The notes under the pieces: model-generated | Databases searched by the model: none | Seen by the model: only the letters and a program-made list of their open reading frames with translations | Told to the model about the DNA's origin: nothing | From: Polyangiaceae bacterium | GTDB taxonomy: Bacteria > Myxococcota_A > Polyangia > Polyangiales > Polyangiaceae | Direction of reading: 5' to 3' | NCBI GenBank assembly: GCA_025937835.1 | Contig: JAICQO010000002.1 | Span: 62,001-126,000 of the forward strand | DNA: 64,000 nt | In this document: piece after piece, positions 25,439 to 32,997 of the stretch | Position numbering within the stretch: the first letter of the stretch is position 1 | How the letters are laid out: the number at the start of each line of letters is the position of its first letter | Position numbers and translations under genes: made by a program

Positions 25439-26511
25439 CTACTTCCTCTACCGGTGCCCCGCAGCGCAAGCTCGGCTCCCTGCTCGTGACCGGCGGTGCC
25501 GGCTTCATCGGTTCGTCGTTCATCCGCTATCTGTTCCGGCAACCGGACTTCGGCGGACGCATCGTCAATTACGACCTGCTGACCTATGCCGGGAACCTCG
25601 ACAACGTCGAGGGTGCGGTGGACGCTGCACGCTACAAGTTCGTGCGCGCCGACATCTGCGACTTCGACACGTTGCTCAAGACCTGCGAGCAGGAGAACGT
25701 CGACACGATCGTGCATTTCGCAGCGGAGAGCCACGTAGACCGCAGCATCCTGGGTCCGTCCGCGTTCGTCCAGACCAACGTGATCGGTACGTTTCAGGTG
25801 CTGGAAGTGGTGCGCAAGCTCCCGTCGATCCATCTGCATCACGTCTCCACCGACGAGGTGTTCGGTTCGCTCGGACCGACCGGCGCCTTCACGGAGAGCA
25901 GCCCCTATCAGCCGAACTCCCCGTACTCCGCGTCCAAGGCTGCCTCCGATCACCTGGTGCGCGCCTACGCCCACACCTACGGTGTTTCCACGACGCACTC
26001 GAATTGCAGCAACAACTACGGCCCCTTTCAGTTCCCCGAGAAGCTCATCCCTCTGATGGTCCTGAACATGCTCGAGGGTAGGCCGCTACCCGTGTACGGC
26101 GACGGCATGAACGTCCGAGACTGGCTGTACGTGGACGATCACGCCGAGGCGATCTGGCTCGTGCTTCGCTCGGGCAAGACCGGCGAGAGCTACAACGTGG
26201 GCGGTCGCGCGGAGCTGGCAAACCTACCGTTGCTCGAGCGGCTGATCGACATCGTGGCGAGCGAAACGGGACGCGATCGCGAAGACCTCCGTCGTCTGAT
26301 CACGTTCGTCAAGGACCGCCCCGGTCATGACCGACGGTACGCGGTCGACTCGTCGAAGATCGAGGCCGAGCTCGGCTTCCGCCAGCGTCACAACGTCGAC
26401 ACCGGGCTCAGGGAGACCGTCCGCTGGTACATCCAGAACAACGCATGGATCGAGCGGGTGCGCAGCGGCGCCTACCGCGAGTGGCTCGACGCGAACTACG
26501 CCAAGCGCTGA
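25435..26511 (+). CDS. rfbB: dTDP-glucose 4,6-dehydratase
   Basis: 358 residues, an extended SDR. The Rossmann motif TGGAGFIGS lies near the N-terminus; [23 protein letters not shown] and the catalytic STDEVFG (Asp-Glu pair) with YSASK follow. [16 protein letters not shown] and the C-terminal substrate region are complete. It produces dTDP-4-keto-6-deoxyglucose. rfbC (epimerase) and rfbD (reductase) do not follow, so either they lie elsewhere or the locus makes a different 6-deoxysugar. Confidence 0.97.
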   Translation: MTTSSTGAPQRKLGSLLVTGGAGFIGSSFIRYLFRQPDFGGRIVNYDLLTYAGNLDNVEGAVDAARYKFVRADICDFDTLLKTCEQENVDTIVHFAAESHVDRSILGPSAFVQTNVIGTFQVLEVVRKLPSIHLHHVSTDEVFGSLGPTGAFTESSPYQPNSPYSASKAASDHLVRAYAHTYGVSTTHSNCSNNYGPFQFPEKLIPLMVLNMLEGRPLPVYGDGMNVRDWLYVDDHAEAIWLVLRSGKTGESYNVGGRAELANLPLLERLIDIVASETGRDREDLRRLITFVKDRPGHDRRYAVDSSKIEAELGFRQRHNVDTGLRETVRWYIQNNAWIERVRSGAYREWLDANYAKR

Positions 26512-26542
26512 GCGTGGAGCGCGGTGCGTCGCGACAACTCGG

Positions 26543-26571
26543 GAGTTAATTCACACTCTCGAGTTAATTCA
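26543..26571 (+). repeat. Direct repeat GAGTTAATTCA x2
   Basis: GAGTTAATTCA occurs at 26543-26553 and again at 26561-26571, 18 bases start to start. It is an AT-rich island in a region otherwise near 70% GC. It could be a protein-binding site ahead of the wecG-type gene or a scar at the edge of the degraded acyltransferase fragment just downstream. Confidence 0.5.
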
Positions 26572-26679
26572 ACCTTCTCACGACACCTCGTCGAATTCCC
26601 CAAGCTGCCACGCGGCGCAAATAGCGAGATCCGACGCTGCGATCGCCGTTGCGGCCGTCGTGGAGAGCAGAGCAACCGC

Positions 26680-26871
26680 TTCGTGGGCAGCGAGGTCAAG
26701 TACCACGACGACGTCGTCTACCTGGACGACAACCACCTGACCGACTACGGCGCTCATCTCGCTTCGGACGTCCTCGCTGCCGCGATCGACGCGGCGTACG
26801 CGAGAATCGCGAAGGCCACCGCTCGCGCCCAGACCCACGCGTTCGTGGGCCCGACGCTCCCCCGCCGCTGA
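26680..26871 (+). pseudogene. C-terminal remnant of an acyltransferase SGNH domain
   Basis: The frame encodes a tail with VVYLDDNHLTDYGAHLASDV. This matches the end of SGNH domains fused to AT3 acyltransferases, where D-x-x-H in YxDDxHL(S/T)xxGA holds the catalytic Asp and His. Only about 60 codons remain. The sequence upstream in the same frame (26524-26680) has no resemblance to AT3, and no membrane part exists nearby. It is interpreted as a relic of a deleted acyltransferase gene of this locus; expression as a small protein cannot be excluded. Confidence 0.6.
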
Positions 26872-26939
26872 CAACGAACCCAGATTTCACTCCCCGGCTA
26901 AAGGCTCGGCAATTTCGGGCGTCACCGGCGGCTCATCCC

Positions 26940-27731
26940 ATGGTAGACGGAGCTAGGACTTTGCCGCGGATCCAGCTGTTCGACATGGAGTTCGACGCGA
27001 TACTCCTGCCTGAGGCCGGAGAGTGCGTCCTGCAATGGGCACGTGCGCGTGAGAACCGCATGGTGGTCACGCCGAACGTCGACCACTTGGTGCTGGTGTC
27101 GTCGCGACCCGAGCTGCTCCCCATCTACCGCTCCGCCGATCTGGTGCTAGCCGACGGTCAGCCCCTGATCTGGGCTTCGTGGCTGCTCGGCTCCCCCCTG
27201 GCGTCGCGAGTCGCCGGCAGTGACCTATTTCCGGCGGTTCTGCGCCAATCCCAAGCACGACCGGGACTGCGAGTGTTCTTGTTCGGCGGCCGCGACGGCG
27301 TGCCGGAGCTCGCAGCGAAGAACATCGCTCGCGACTACCCGTGGGTGAACGTCGTCGGATGGTACTCGCCGCCGTTCGGCTTCGAGAATCAGCCGCAGGA
27401 AAACGAGCGTGCCGTCACGGCGGTGGCGAGCGCCGACGCAGACGTCGTGCTGGTGGCTCTCGGCGCTCCGAAACAGGAGCAGTGGGTGCATCGGGAACGC
27501 GCGCGGCTCTCGAGCGGCGTGCTCCTGTGCCTGGGCGCGACCATCGATTTCGTCGCCGGAACGATCCCGCGCGCACCCCACTGGATGCAGCGAAACGGGC
27601 TGGAATGGGCGTTCCGCGTGGCGGGTGAACCGCGCCGGCTCGCCAAACGCTACGCCAAGGATGCGCTGGTGTTCCCGCAGCTCGTCGCGCGCGAGTACTT
27701 TGCTCGGCGGCGCGCTCGCCGCTTGGAATAG
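26940..27731 (+). CDS. WecG/TagA/CpsF-family glycosyltransferase
   Basis: 263 residues, the family length. VVTPNVDHLVLVS carries the conserved catalytic Asp region. ADLVLADGQPLIWASWLLG, RVFLFGGRDGV, VLVALGAPKQEQWV and CLGATIDFVAGTIPRAP are the characteristic blocks. Enzymes of this GT26 family add the second sugar (often a ManNAc-type sugar) to an undecaprenyl-PP-linked first sugar. The ATG at 26940 is chosen because the upstream frame is the relic region. It likely acts right after the WcaJ-type enzyme in the same EPS pathway. Confidence 0.94.
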   Translation: MVDGARTLPRIQLFDMEFDAILLPEAGECVLQWARARENRMVVTPNVDHLVLVSSRPELLPIYRSADLVLADGQPLIWASWLLGSPLASRVAGSDLFPAVLRQSQARPGLRVFLFGGRDGVPELAAKNIARDYPWVNVVGWYSPPFGFENQPQENERAVTAVASADADVVLVALGAPKQEQWVHRERARLSSGVLLCLGATIDFVAGTIPRAPHWMQRNGLEWAFRVAGEPRRLAKRYAKDALVFPQLVAREYFARRRARRLE

Positions 27732-27794
27732 CGCTGGCGGAATTCTCCGTAAAAAAGATCGAGCGGGCACGCGGCTTGCTTGGAAATACGGGCG

Positions 27795-29033
27795 ATGCAA
27801 CGCGCGGACGTGCTCGTGCTCGGCGGCGGTATCGCAGGGCTGGTCGCGGCGCGCGTGCTTTCACGCGCTGGCGCGCGCGTGGCGTTGCTCGAGGCCAGCG
27901 ACCGGTTGGGCGGGCGCCTGCGCACCGAGCGCGTGGCGGGTTGGGAGCAACCGCTCGAGCTAGGCGCCGAGTTCATTCACGGGCAACAGCGCGAGCTCTT
28001 CGCCTTGCTCGAAGAAGCGCGGTTGAACGCGCGAGAGGTCGAGGCGAATCACTACGCTCTCGAGCGTGGCTCGCCGCGTATCGCCACCGAGCTTGCGGAG
28101 CTCGAGAGCGTCTTCTCGGCGACGGCCGCGCTCCCGGTCGAGCGGAGCGCCGCAGATTTCCTGGCGGCGGACGTACCCCGGGAAATGGCGGGTTGGTTCC
28201 GGCAGTTCGTCGAGGGCTTTCACGCAGCTCCGCTCGAGCGCATCAGCGCTCGCTCCCTGTCCGAACAGGGCGTCGCAGCGGACGAGCAGTATCGCGTGGC
28301 CGAGGGCTACGGCGCGCTGATCGACTTTCTCGAGCGGGACGCGCTGGAGCTCGGAGCGGTGCTCGAGACCGGTCGTCGCGTTCTCGGACTACGACACCAC
28401 GGCGGCGGGCTCGAAGCGCGCTGCGCCGGCGAGAGCTGGTCCGCGAGCGCCGCGGTCGTGGCGCTGCCGCTCAGCATCCTGCGCGCGCCGGCAGATCTGG
28501 GCGGCGTGTCATTCGATCCCGAGCCACGCGAGCTGCGCGAGGCCGTGGCCCACCTGGAAATGGGCCAGGCGCTGCGGCTGGTGCTGCGCTTTCGCGAGCC
28601 GTTGCCGCTCCACGCCGAGCTCCCCGAGGGCTCGTTCTTTCACGTGCTCGAGGCGCCGACCTCGACGTTCTGGCTGGGAGCGCGGCGGGACCAGCCGCAA
28701 ATCACGGCCTGGTGCGGCGGGCCCCGCGCCATTGCCCACGACATGCTGCCGAGCGCGCTCGACAGCGCGCTCCGCTCGCTCGAGCTGGCTCTCGGTAGCG
28801 ACGTCGCGGGACGCCTCCTCGACCACCACGGTCACGTGTTCGCTCGGGATCCGAGCATCCGCGGCGCGTACCCGTACCGTATCCCCGTCGCCGCGCGCGT
28901 CCCCGAGCAGGGCACCGACGCGCCCCCGCTCTACTTCGCGGGTGACTACCTGGAGAGCAAGGCGCTCGGGACGGTCGGCGCTTCCGTGCGCAGCGCGCTG
29001 GCCGCGGCCAATGCGCTGCTCGGTCGGGGCTGA
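27795..29033 (+). CDS. FAD-dependent amine oxidase family protein
   Basis: 412 residues. The N-terminal dinucleotide fold has VLVLGGGIAGLVAARVLSRAGARVALLEA followed by the LGGRLRTE motif. The C-terminus has the FAD-binding YFAGDYLESKALGTVGASVRS signature of monoamine/polyamine oxidases. The substrate domain between them is not diagnostic. ATG 27795 follows GGAAA by about ten bases. Its stop is six bases before the uracil-DNA glycosylase gene, so the two and the DUF72 gene may form an operon. The substrate is unknown. Confidence 0.9.
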   Translation: MQRADVLVLGGGIAGLVAARVLSRAGARVALLEASDRLGGRLRTERVAGWEQPLELGAEFIHGQQRELFALLEEARLNAREVEANHYALERGSPRIATELAELESVFSATAALPVERSAADFLAADVPREMAGWFRQFVEGFHAAPLERISARSLSEQGVAADEQYRVAEGYGALIDFLERDALELGAVLETGRRVLGLRHHGGGLEARCAGESWSASAAVVALPLSILRAPADLGGVSFDPEPRELREAVAHLEMGQALRLVLRFREPLPLHAELPEGSFFHVLEAPTSTFWLGARRDQPQITAWCGGPRAIAHDMLPSALDSALRSLELALGSDVAGRLLDHHGHVFARDPSIRGAYPYRIPVAARVPEQGTDAPPLYFAGDYLESKALGTVGASVRSALAAANALLGRG

Positions 29034-29039
29034 ACGACG

Positions 29040-29687
29040 ATGGCAACGCGCAAGACGAGCGACGCCGAACCGTTTCTCCCCGAGGGCAGGCGCACTTTGC
29101 CGAAGCTCCGGGAGGCCGCGGCGCACTGCCAGGGCTGCGATCTGTACCTGCACGCGACGCAGACCGTGTTCGGCGAAGGCAGCACCGGCGCCAGGCTCGT
29201 GTTCGTCGGCGAGCAACCCGGCGATATGGAGGATCGAAAGGGCCGGCCGTTCGTCGGTCCCGCTGGTCGGGTCTTCGACCGCGCGCTCGAGGCTGCGGGC
29301 ATCGCCCGCGACACCACGTACGTCACGAACGCCGTCAAACACTTCAAGTTCGAGGAGCGCGGCAAGGCTCGCCTCCACAAGCGGCCGCGCGCCGGCGAGG
29401 TCAAGGCGTGCCGGCCCTGGCTCTCCGCGGAGCTCGAGCTGATCCGCCCGGAGATCGTGGTCTTGCTGGGGGCGACGGCGGCCCAGGCCATCTTCGGCCC
29501 GAGCTTTCGCATCACCCACAGCCGCGGCCGGCCGCTCGAATCCACGCTCGCGAAAGTGGTGATCGCCACCGCGCATCCGTCGTCGATCTTGCGCGCCCCC
29601 GACGAGGAGGCTCGGCACGCCGCGTTCGAGGAGCTGGTCGAGGATTTGCGGGTGGTCGCGAAACACCTGAACGAGAAGGCCAAATGA
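29040..29687 (+). CDS. udgX: UdgX-type uracil-DNA glycosylase
   Basis: 215 residues. It shows the UdgX pattern: QTVFGEG, VFVGEQPGDMED, GRPFVGPAGRVFD, YVTNAVKHFKF, ACRPWL, VVLLGATAAQAIFG and ATAHPSSILR. Cys30 and Cys33 (HCQGC) and Cys124 are candidate Fe-S ligands. The UdgX-specific loop, KRRIH in the mycobacterial enzyme, reads KARLH here (residues 109-113). It keeps the His known to form a covalent bond with the DNA abasic site, but the first Arg is Ala. The stop overlaps the DUF72 ATG (ATGA). Confidence 0.93.
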   Translation: MATRKTSDAEPFLPEGRRTLPKLREAAAHCQGCDLYLHATQTVFGEGSTGARLVFVGEQPGDMEDRKGRPFVGPAGRVFDRALEAAGIARDTTYVTNAVKHFKFEERGKARLHKRPRAGEVKACRPWLSAELELIRPEIVVLLGATAAQAIFGPSFRITHSRGRPLESTLAKVVIATAHPSSILRAPDEEARHAAFEELVEDLRVVAKHLNEKAK

Positions 29688-30622
29688 GCGTACGCATCGG
29701 GATTTCGGGGTGGCGCTATGCGCCGTGGCGCGGGGTCTTCTACCCGAAGGGGCTGCGGCAGGCGGACGAGCTCCGCTACGCCGCCGAACGCTTCGACAGC
29801 ATCGAGCTCAACGGCTCGTTCTACTCGTTGCAGCGGCCCGAGTACTACGCTGCCTGGCGTGACGCGACGCCCGAGGGCTTCGTGTTCGCGGTCAAGGGTA
29901 GCCGCTTCATCACGCACATGAAGCGCCTGCGAGACGTCGAGGGCGCCTCGGCCAACTTCTGGGCGTCCGGCGTGCTCGAGCTCGAAGACAAGCTCGGGCC
30001 GTTGCTCTGGCAGTTTCCGCCGACGCTCGCCTTCGACGAGCGCTTCGAGGCGTTCTTCGCGAGCTTGCCGCGCAACACCCGCGACGCGGCCGAGCTCGCC
30101 CGGAAGCACGACGAGCGCGTGCGGCGTCCGGGTTTCGGCGCCGGGAAGCTGCGCGAGCTGCGGCACGCCGTCGAGGTGCGCCACGAAAGCTTCGTCTCCG
30201 AGCAGTTCGTGAGCCTGCTTCGCAAATGGGACGTCGGCCTCGTGATAGCCGATACGGCCGGGCTGTTCCCCTACCTCGAGGACGTCACCTCCGACTTCGT
30301 CTACATGCGCTTGCACGGGGACGAGGAGATCTATCGCAGCGGTTACTCGGCCGAGGCGATCGAGCACTGGGCTCGGCTCGTGAAGCGATTCGCGGCCGAG
30401 CGCGACGTGTACGTGTACTTCGACAACGACGTCAAAGTGCACGCGCCATTCGACGCGCTGGCGCTCGCGAAGGCCGTCTCTCGCCCCGGACCGGCCGTCA
30501 CTCCGGCCCGAACACGTGACGCGAAATCAGCTCGCGCCCCTCGGTCGCGCGAACCGCGTCCGTGGACCAAAAGCCCGGCTCCGAGCGCGTCGACGGCCGG
30601 CCGTGCTCGCGGCAGTCGCTGA
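29684..30622 (+). CDS. DUF72 (YecE-like) protein
   Basis: 312 residues. A TIM-barrel-like DUF72 domain starts RIGISGWRYAPWRGVFYPKG and contains FDSIELNGSFYSLQRPEYY, FVFAVKGSRFITH, GPLLWQFPP, AVEVRHESF and YVYFDNDVKVHAP. A basic, Pro/Ser-rich tail of about 45 residues extends past the usual end. DUF72 genes are often found near DNA-repair genes, and some members carry Fe-S clusters; their function is not established. The start overlaps udgX, so the two are translationally coupled. The gene ends one base before the convergent lipoprotein gene. Confidence 0.92.
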   Translation: MSVRIGISGWRYAPWRGVFYPKGLRQADELRYAAERFDSIELNGSFYSLQRPEYYAAWRDATPEGFVFAVKGSRFITHMKRLRDVEGASANFWASGVLELEDKLGPLLWQFPPTLAFDERFEAFFASLPRNTRDAAELARKHDERVRRPGFGAGKLRELRHAVEVRHESFVSEQFVSLLRKWDVGLVIADTAGLFPYLEDVTSDFVYMRLHGDEEIYRSGYSAEAIEHWARLVKRFAAERDVYVYFDNDVKVHAPFDALALAKAVSRPGPAVTPARTRDAKSARAPRSREPRPWTKSPAPSASTAGRARGSR

Positions 30623-30623
30623 G

Positions 30624-31406
30624 CTACGCGCCGCCTTGCCCGAAGCTCCTGCGGCCGCCGACGTCGGTCCGTCCGCCCTGGTTGCGCCCGCCCGCGCCCT
30701 GGCGACCACCGAAACCGGAGCCCGGCGTGTCTCCGCCGAAACAGCTCCAGCTCTCACCCAAGCACGCGCAAACGCCGCCGTCGTCGGTCTGGCAAATCAC
30801 GTCGCCGCCGTCGCAGTCTTCGCCGTCGACCGGATCCGCGCCGTCGCAGTCGAGCGCGTCACCACCGCTACCTCCGCCACCAGGGACGTCCGCGCCACCA
30901 GTGCAGGTCCACTCGGAAGCACCTCTCCCCGCCGGGAGACAGGCGCACACCTCGTCGCCGACGTCGCAGATCGCCCCGAAGCCTTCGCAGTCTTCGCCGT
31001 CGACCGGAGTGACTCCGTCGCAGTCGCCGCCTCCGCGAGCGCCGCCTTCTCCCGTCGTGCCGCCGCCCGGGAAACCGGGAAACCCGGGCTCGCCGCCGTC
31101 GCTCGCGGGCTCACCGCCCTGGCCGGAGCCGGGCGCGCCCGCCGTCGCCTTGCCGCCACTCGCGGCTGGGGCCTCACCGCCGTCGGTGCTGCTCCCGCCC
31201 ACCGAGGTCGCGCCGCCCTTGGCCGTGGCTCCGCCGGTCGTCGCCTTGGCGCCTCCGGACGTCGCTTTGCCGCCGCTACCCGCGCTACCTCCGACGCCGT
31301 CGTCGTCGTCGCTGTCCGTCTCGCCGCACGCGGGCGCGAACACGGCACCCAGCAGCACGAGGGAAATCAGGCTCAGGGCACGCTTCGTTCCGGTTTTGCC
31401 GATCAT
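30624..31406 (-). CDS. Gly-rich, Cys-motif lipoprotein
   Basis: 260 residues. The signal ends VLLGAVFAPAC (Cys27). An acidic patch (TDSDDDDG) and a Gly/Ala/Ser/Thr-rich spacer of about 90 residues follow. Two copies of a Cys module come next: DCDGVTPVDGEDCEGFGAIC and DCDGADPVDGEDCDGGDVIC, each ending CAC..W.C. The C-terminus is Gly/Arg-rich. This style of surface lipoprotein is common in Polyangiales genomes. No enzymatic motif was seen; the paired Cys modules may be small disulfide-bonded domains. Confidence 0.85.
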   Translation of the reverse strand: MIGKTGTKRALSLISLVLLGAVFAPACGETDSDDDDGVGGSAGSGGKATSGGAKATTGGATAKGGATSVGGSSTDGGEAPAASGGKATAGAPGSGQGGEPASDGGEPGFPGFPGGGTTGEGGARGGGDCDGVTPVDGEDCEGFGAICDVGDEVCACLPAGRGASEWTCTGGADVPGGGGSGGDALDCDGADPVDGEDCDGGDVICQTDDGGVCACLGESWSCFGGDTPGSGFGGRQGAGGRNQGGRTDVGGRRSFGQGGA

Positions 31407-31528
31407 CGGGAATCGTCCTTTGGTTGGAGGAGCTCCGTGCCACAGTTCTTTCGCGAGCCGACGACGGCTCAGCTTTCGAAAAAAAGTTTCGGTGCTTGCG
31501 GTTCGCGGTCGGGCGGTACAATTCCGGC

Positions 31529-32293
31529 GTGCGCACTCGCGGGTTGGTCGTGGTCGCGGTTCCGTTCGCCGCCGCCGTGTTCGGCTGCGGGGACGGCGTG
31601 GGTCACCCGATCCTCGAGCCCGACCAGCAAGGCGCGTTCGTGAGCGGGGCGGGCGGCGGCGGCGGTGACCTCGCGAGCGTAGGAGGCGCCTCCGGCGGCA
31701 CGGGCTCCGGCGGCACGCTGTTCGGCCCCGGCGCGGGCAGGGGCGGCGGCGGTTTCGGGCGCACGGACGGCGGGGACGGCGGCTGGGGTGAGCGCGGCCC
31801 GCGCGAGCCGACCGAAAAGGGCGTCGTGCCGGACGGCAGCGTGTGCGAGCCCGCCGCCGATTGGAGCCCCGCGGCGGACGCCGAGGAGCAGCAGCTGGTC
31901 CAGTATCTCAATTTTGCTCGCGAATCGGGCTTCGGCTGCGAGCTCGAGCAACCGATGCAGGCCGCGCCCCTGGAAGTGAGTCCCGAGCTCCGCTGCGCGG
32001 CGCGCCTCCACTCTCTCGACATGAGCGCGCGCGGTTTCTTCGATCACGAAAACCCGGACGGGGTGGGCCCGGAAGAGCGGATGCGCCAGGCCGGCGCCAC
32101 GTTCCGCATCGCGAGCGAGTCGATCGCGCGCTGGGACGGACAGGGCGGACCCGGGGAGGGCGCCCGCTGGCAACTCTCGCGGCTCTTGATGGATCGCGGT
32201 GCCGACTGCAAGAACGTCGCCGATCCGGGCTTCGACCGCGTCGGGGTCGGGATCTTCGAGGGCCTTCTGACGCTGGTTTTCACGGGACCATGA
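31529..32293 (+). CDS. CAP-domain (SCP/PR-1) lipoprotein
   Basis: 254 residues. GTG at 31529 gives a signal peptide ending AAAVFGC and a Gly-rich spacer of about 75 residues. A CAP-like domain follows: QQLVQYLNFARESGFGC, LRCAARLHSLDMSARGFFDH with the SxxHS/DH-type sites, GPEERMRQAG and a C-terminal VGVGIF. CAP proteins have varied extracellular roles; a function here is not predicted. The stop overlaps the sigma-factor ATG (ATGA), so it heads a four-gene operon. Confidence 0.86.
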   Translation: MRTRGLVVVAVPFAAAVFGCGDGVGHPILEPDQQGAFVSGAGGGGGDLASVGGASGGTGSGGTLFGPGAGRGGGGFGRTDGGDGGWGERGPREPTEKGVVPDGSVCEPAADWSPAADAEEQQLVQYLNFARESGFGCELEQPMQAAPLEVSPELRCAARLHSLDMSARGFFDHENPDGVGPEERMRQAGATFRIASESIARWDGQGGPGEGARWQLSRLLMDRGADCKNVADPGFDRVGVGIFEGLLTLVFTGP

Positions 32294-32997
32294 GCTCCGT
32301 GAGCCGAAAACCGCCGTCCGGAGAACTGTGCTCGAGAGCGGACTCGTCCATGATCCCGAGCAGCCCAACCTCGCTCCCGCGCTGCCCGAAAGCCTCGGGT
32401 GACGGGCGCCTGTTGCGCTTGCCACTGCCCGAGTCGGACGCGGCGCTGGTGCAGGCGCTGAGAGCCGGACGCGAAGGCGCGCACGAAGAGCTGGTGCGTC
32501 GCTGCACGCCGGACGTCGAGCGCATCCTGCAGCGCGTGCTCGGACCCGACGCGGAGCTCGAAGACCTCGCGCACGACGTGTTCGTCGCGTCGTTCAAGGC
32601 CATCGATCGGCTCCGCGATCCGCAAGCGTTGCGCAGCTGGCTGGTCGGGATCGCGATCCGCAAGGCGCGCAAGTTGATCGCGCGCCGCAAGCGCTGGAGC
32701 TTCATCCGCAGCGTTCCCCCGGGCGATCTGCCCGAGCAGGAGCTCGCCTCGAGCTCCGCCGAGTTCACCGACGCGTTGTCGTGCACGTACCGCATCCTCG
32801 GCACGTTGCCGGTCGACGACCGAATCGCGTTCGCGCTGCGCCACATCGACGGCATGGACCTGGCCGGGGTCGCCGCGCACACCGACGTGTCGCTCGCCAC
32901 CGCGAAGCGCAGGATCGCGCGCGCGCAAAGGCGCTTCGTCGAGCTCGCGCGCAAGAACGAAGCGCTCGCCCCCTGGGTCGGGGAGGACGAGCCGTGA
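32290..32997 (+). CDS. ECF-type RNA polymerase sigma factor
   Basis: 235 residues. Region 2 (ELVRRCTPDVERILQRVL, EDLAHDVFVASFKAIDRL, LRSWLVGIAIRKARKLIARR) and region 4 (LPVDDRIAFALRHIDGMDLAGVAAHTDVSLATAKRRIARAQRRF) are both present. ATG 32290 overlaps the CAP gene stop; ATG 32350 is a shorter alternative. The next gene, FecR-like, overlaps its stop as GTGA and is the likely cognate regulator. Confidence 0.93.
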   Translation: MSSVSRKPPSGELCSRADSSMIPSSPTSLPRCPKASGDGRLLRLPLPESDAALVQALRAGREGAHEELVRRCTPDVERILQRVLGPDAELEDLAHDVFVASFKAIDRLRDPQALRSWLVGIAIRKARKLIARRKRWSFIRSVPPGDLPEQELASSSAEFTDALSCTYRILGTLPVDDRIAFALRHIDGMDLAGVAAHTDVSLATAKRRIARAQRRFVELARKNEALAPWVGEDEP

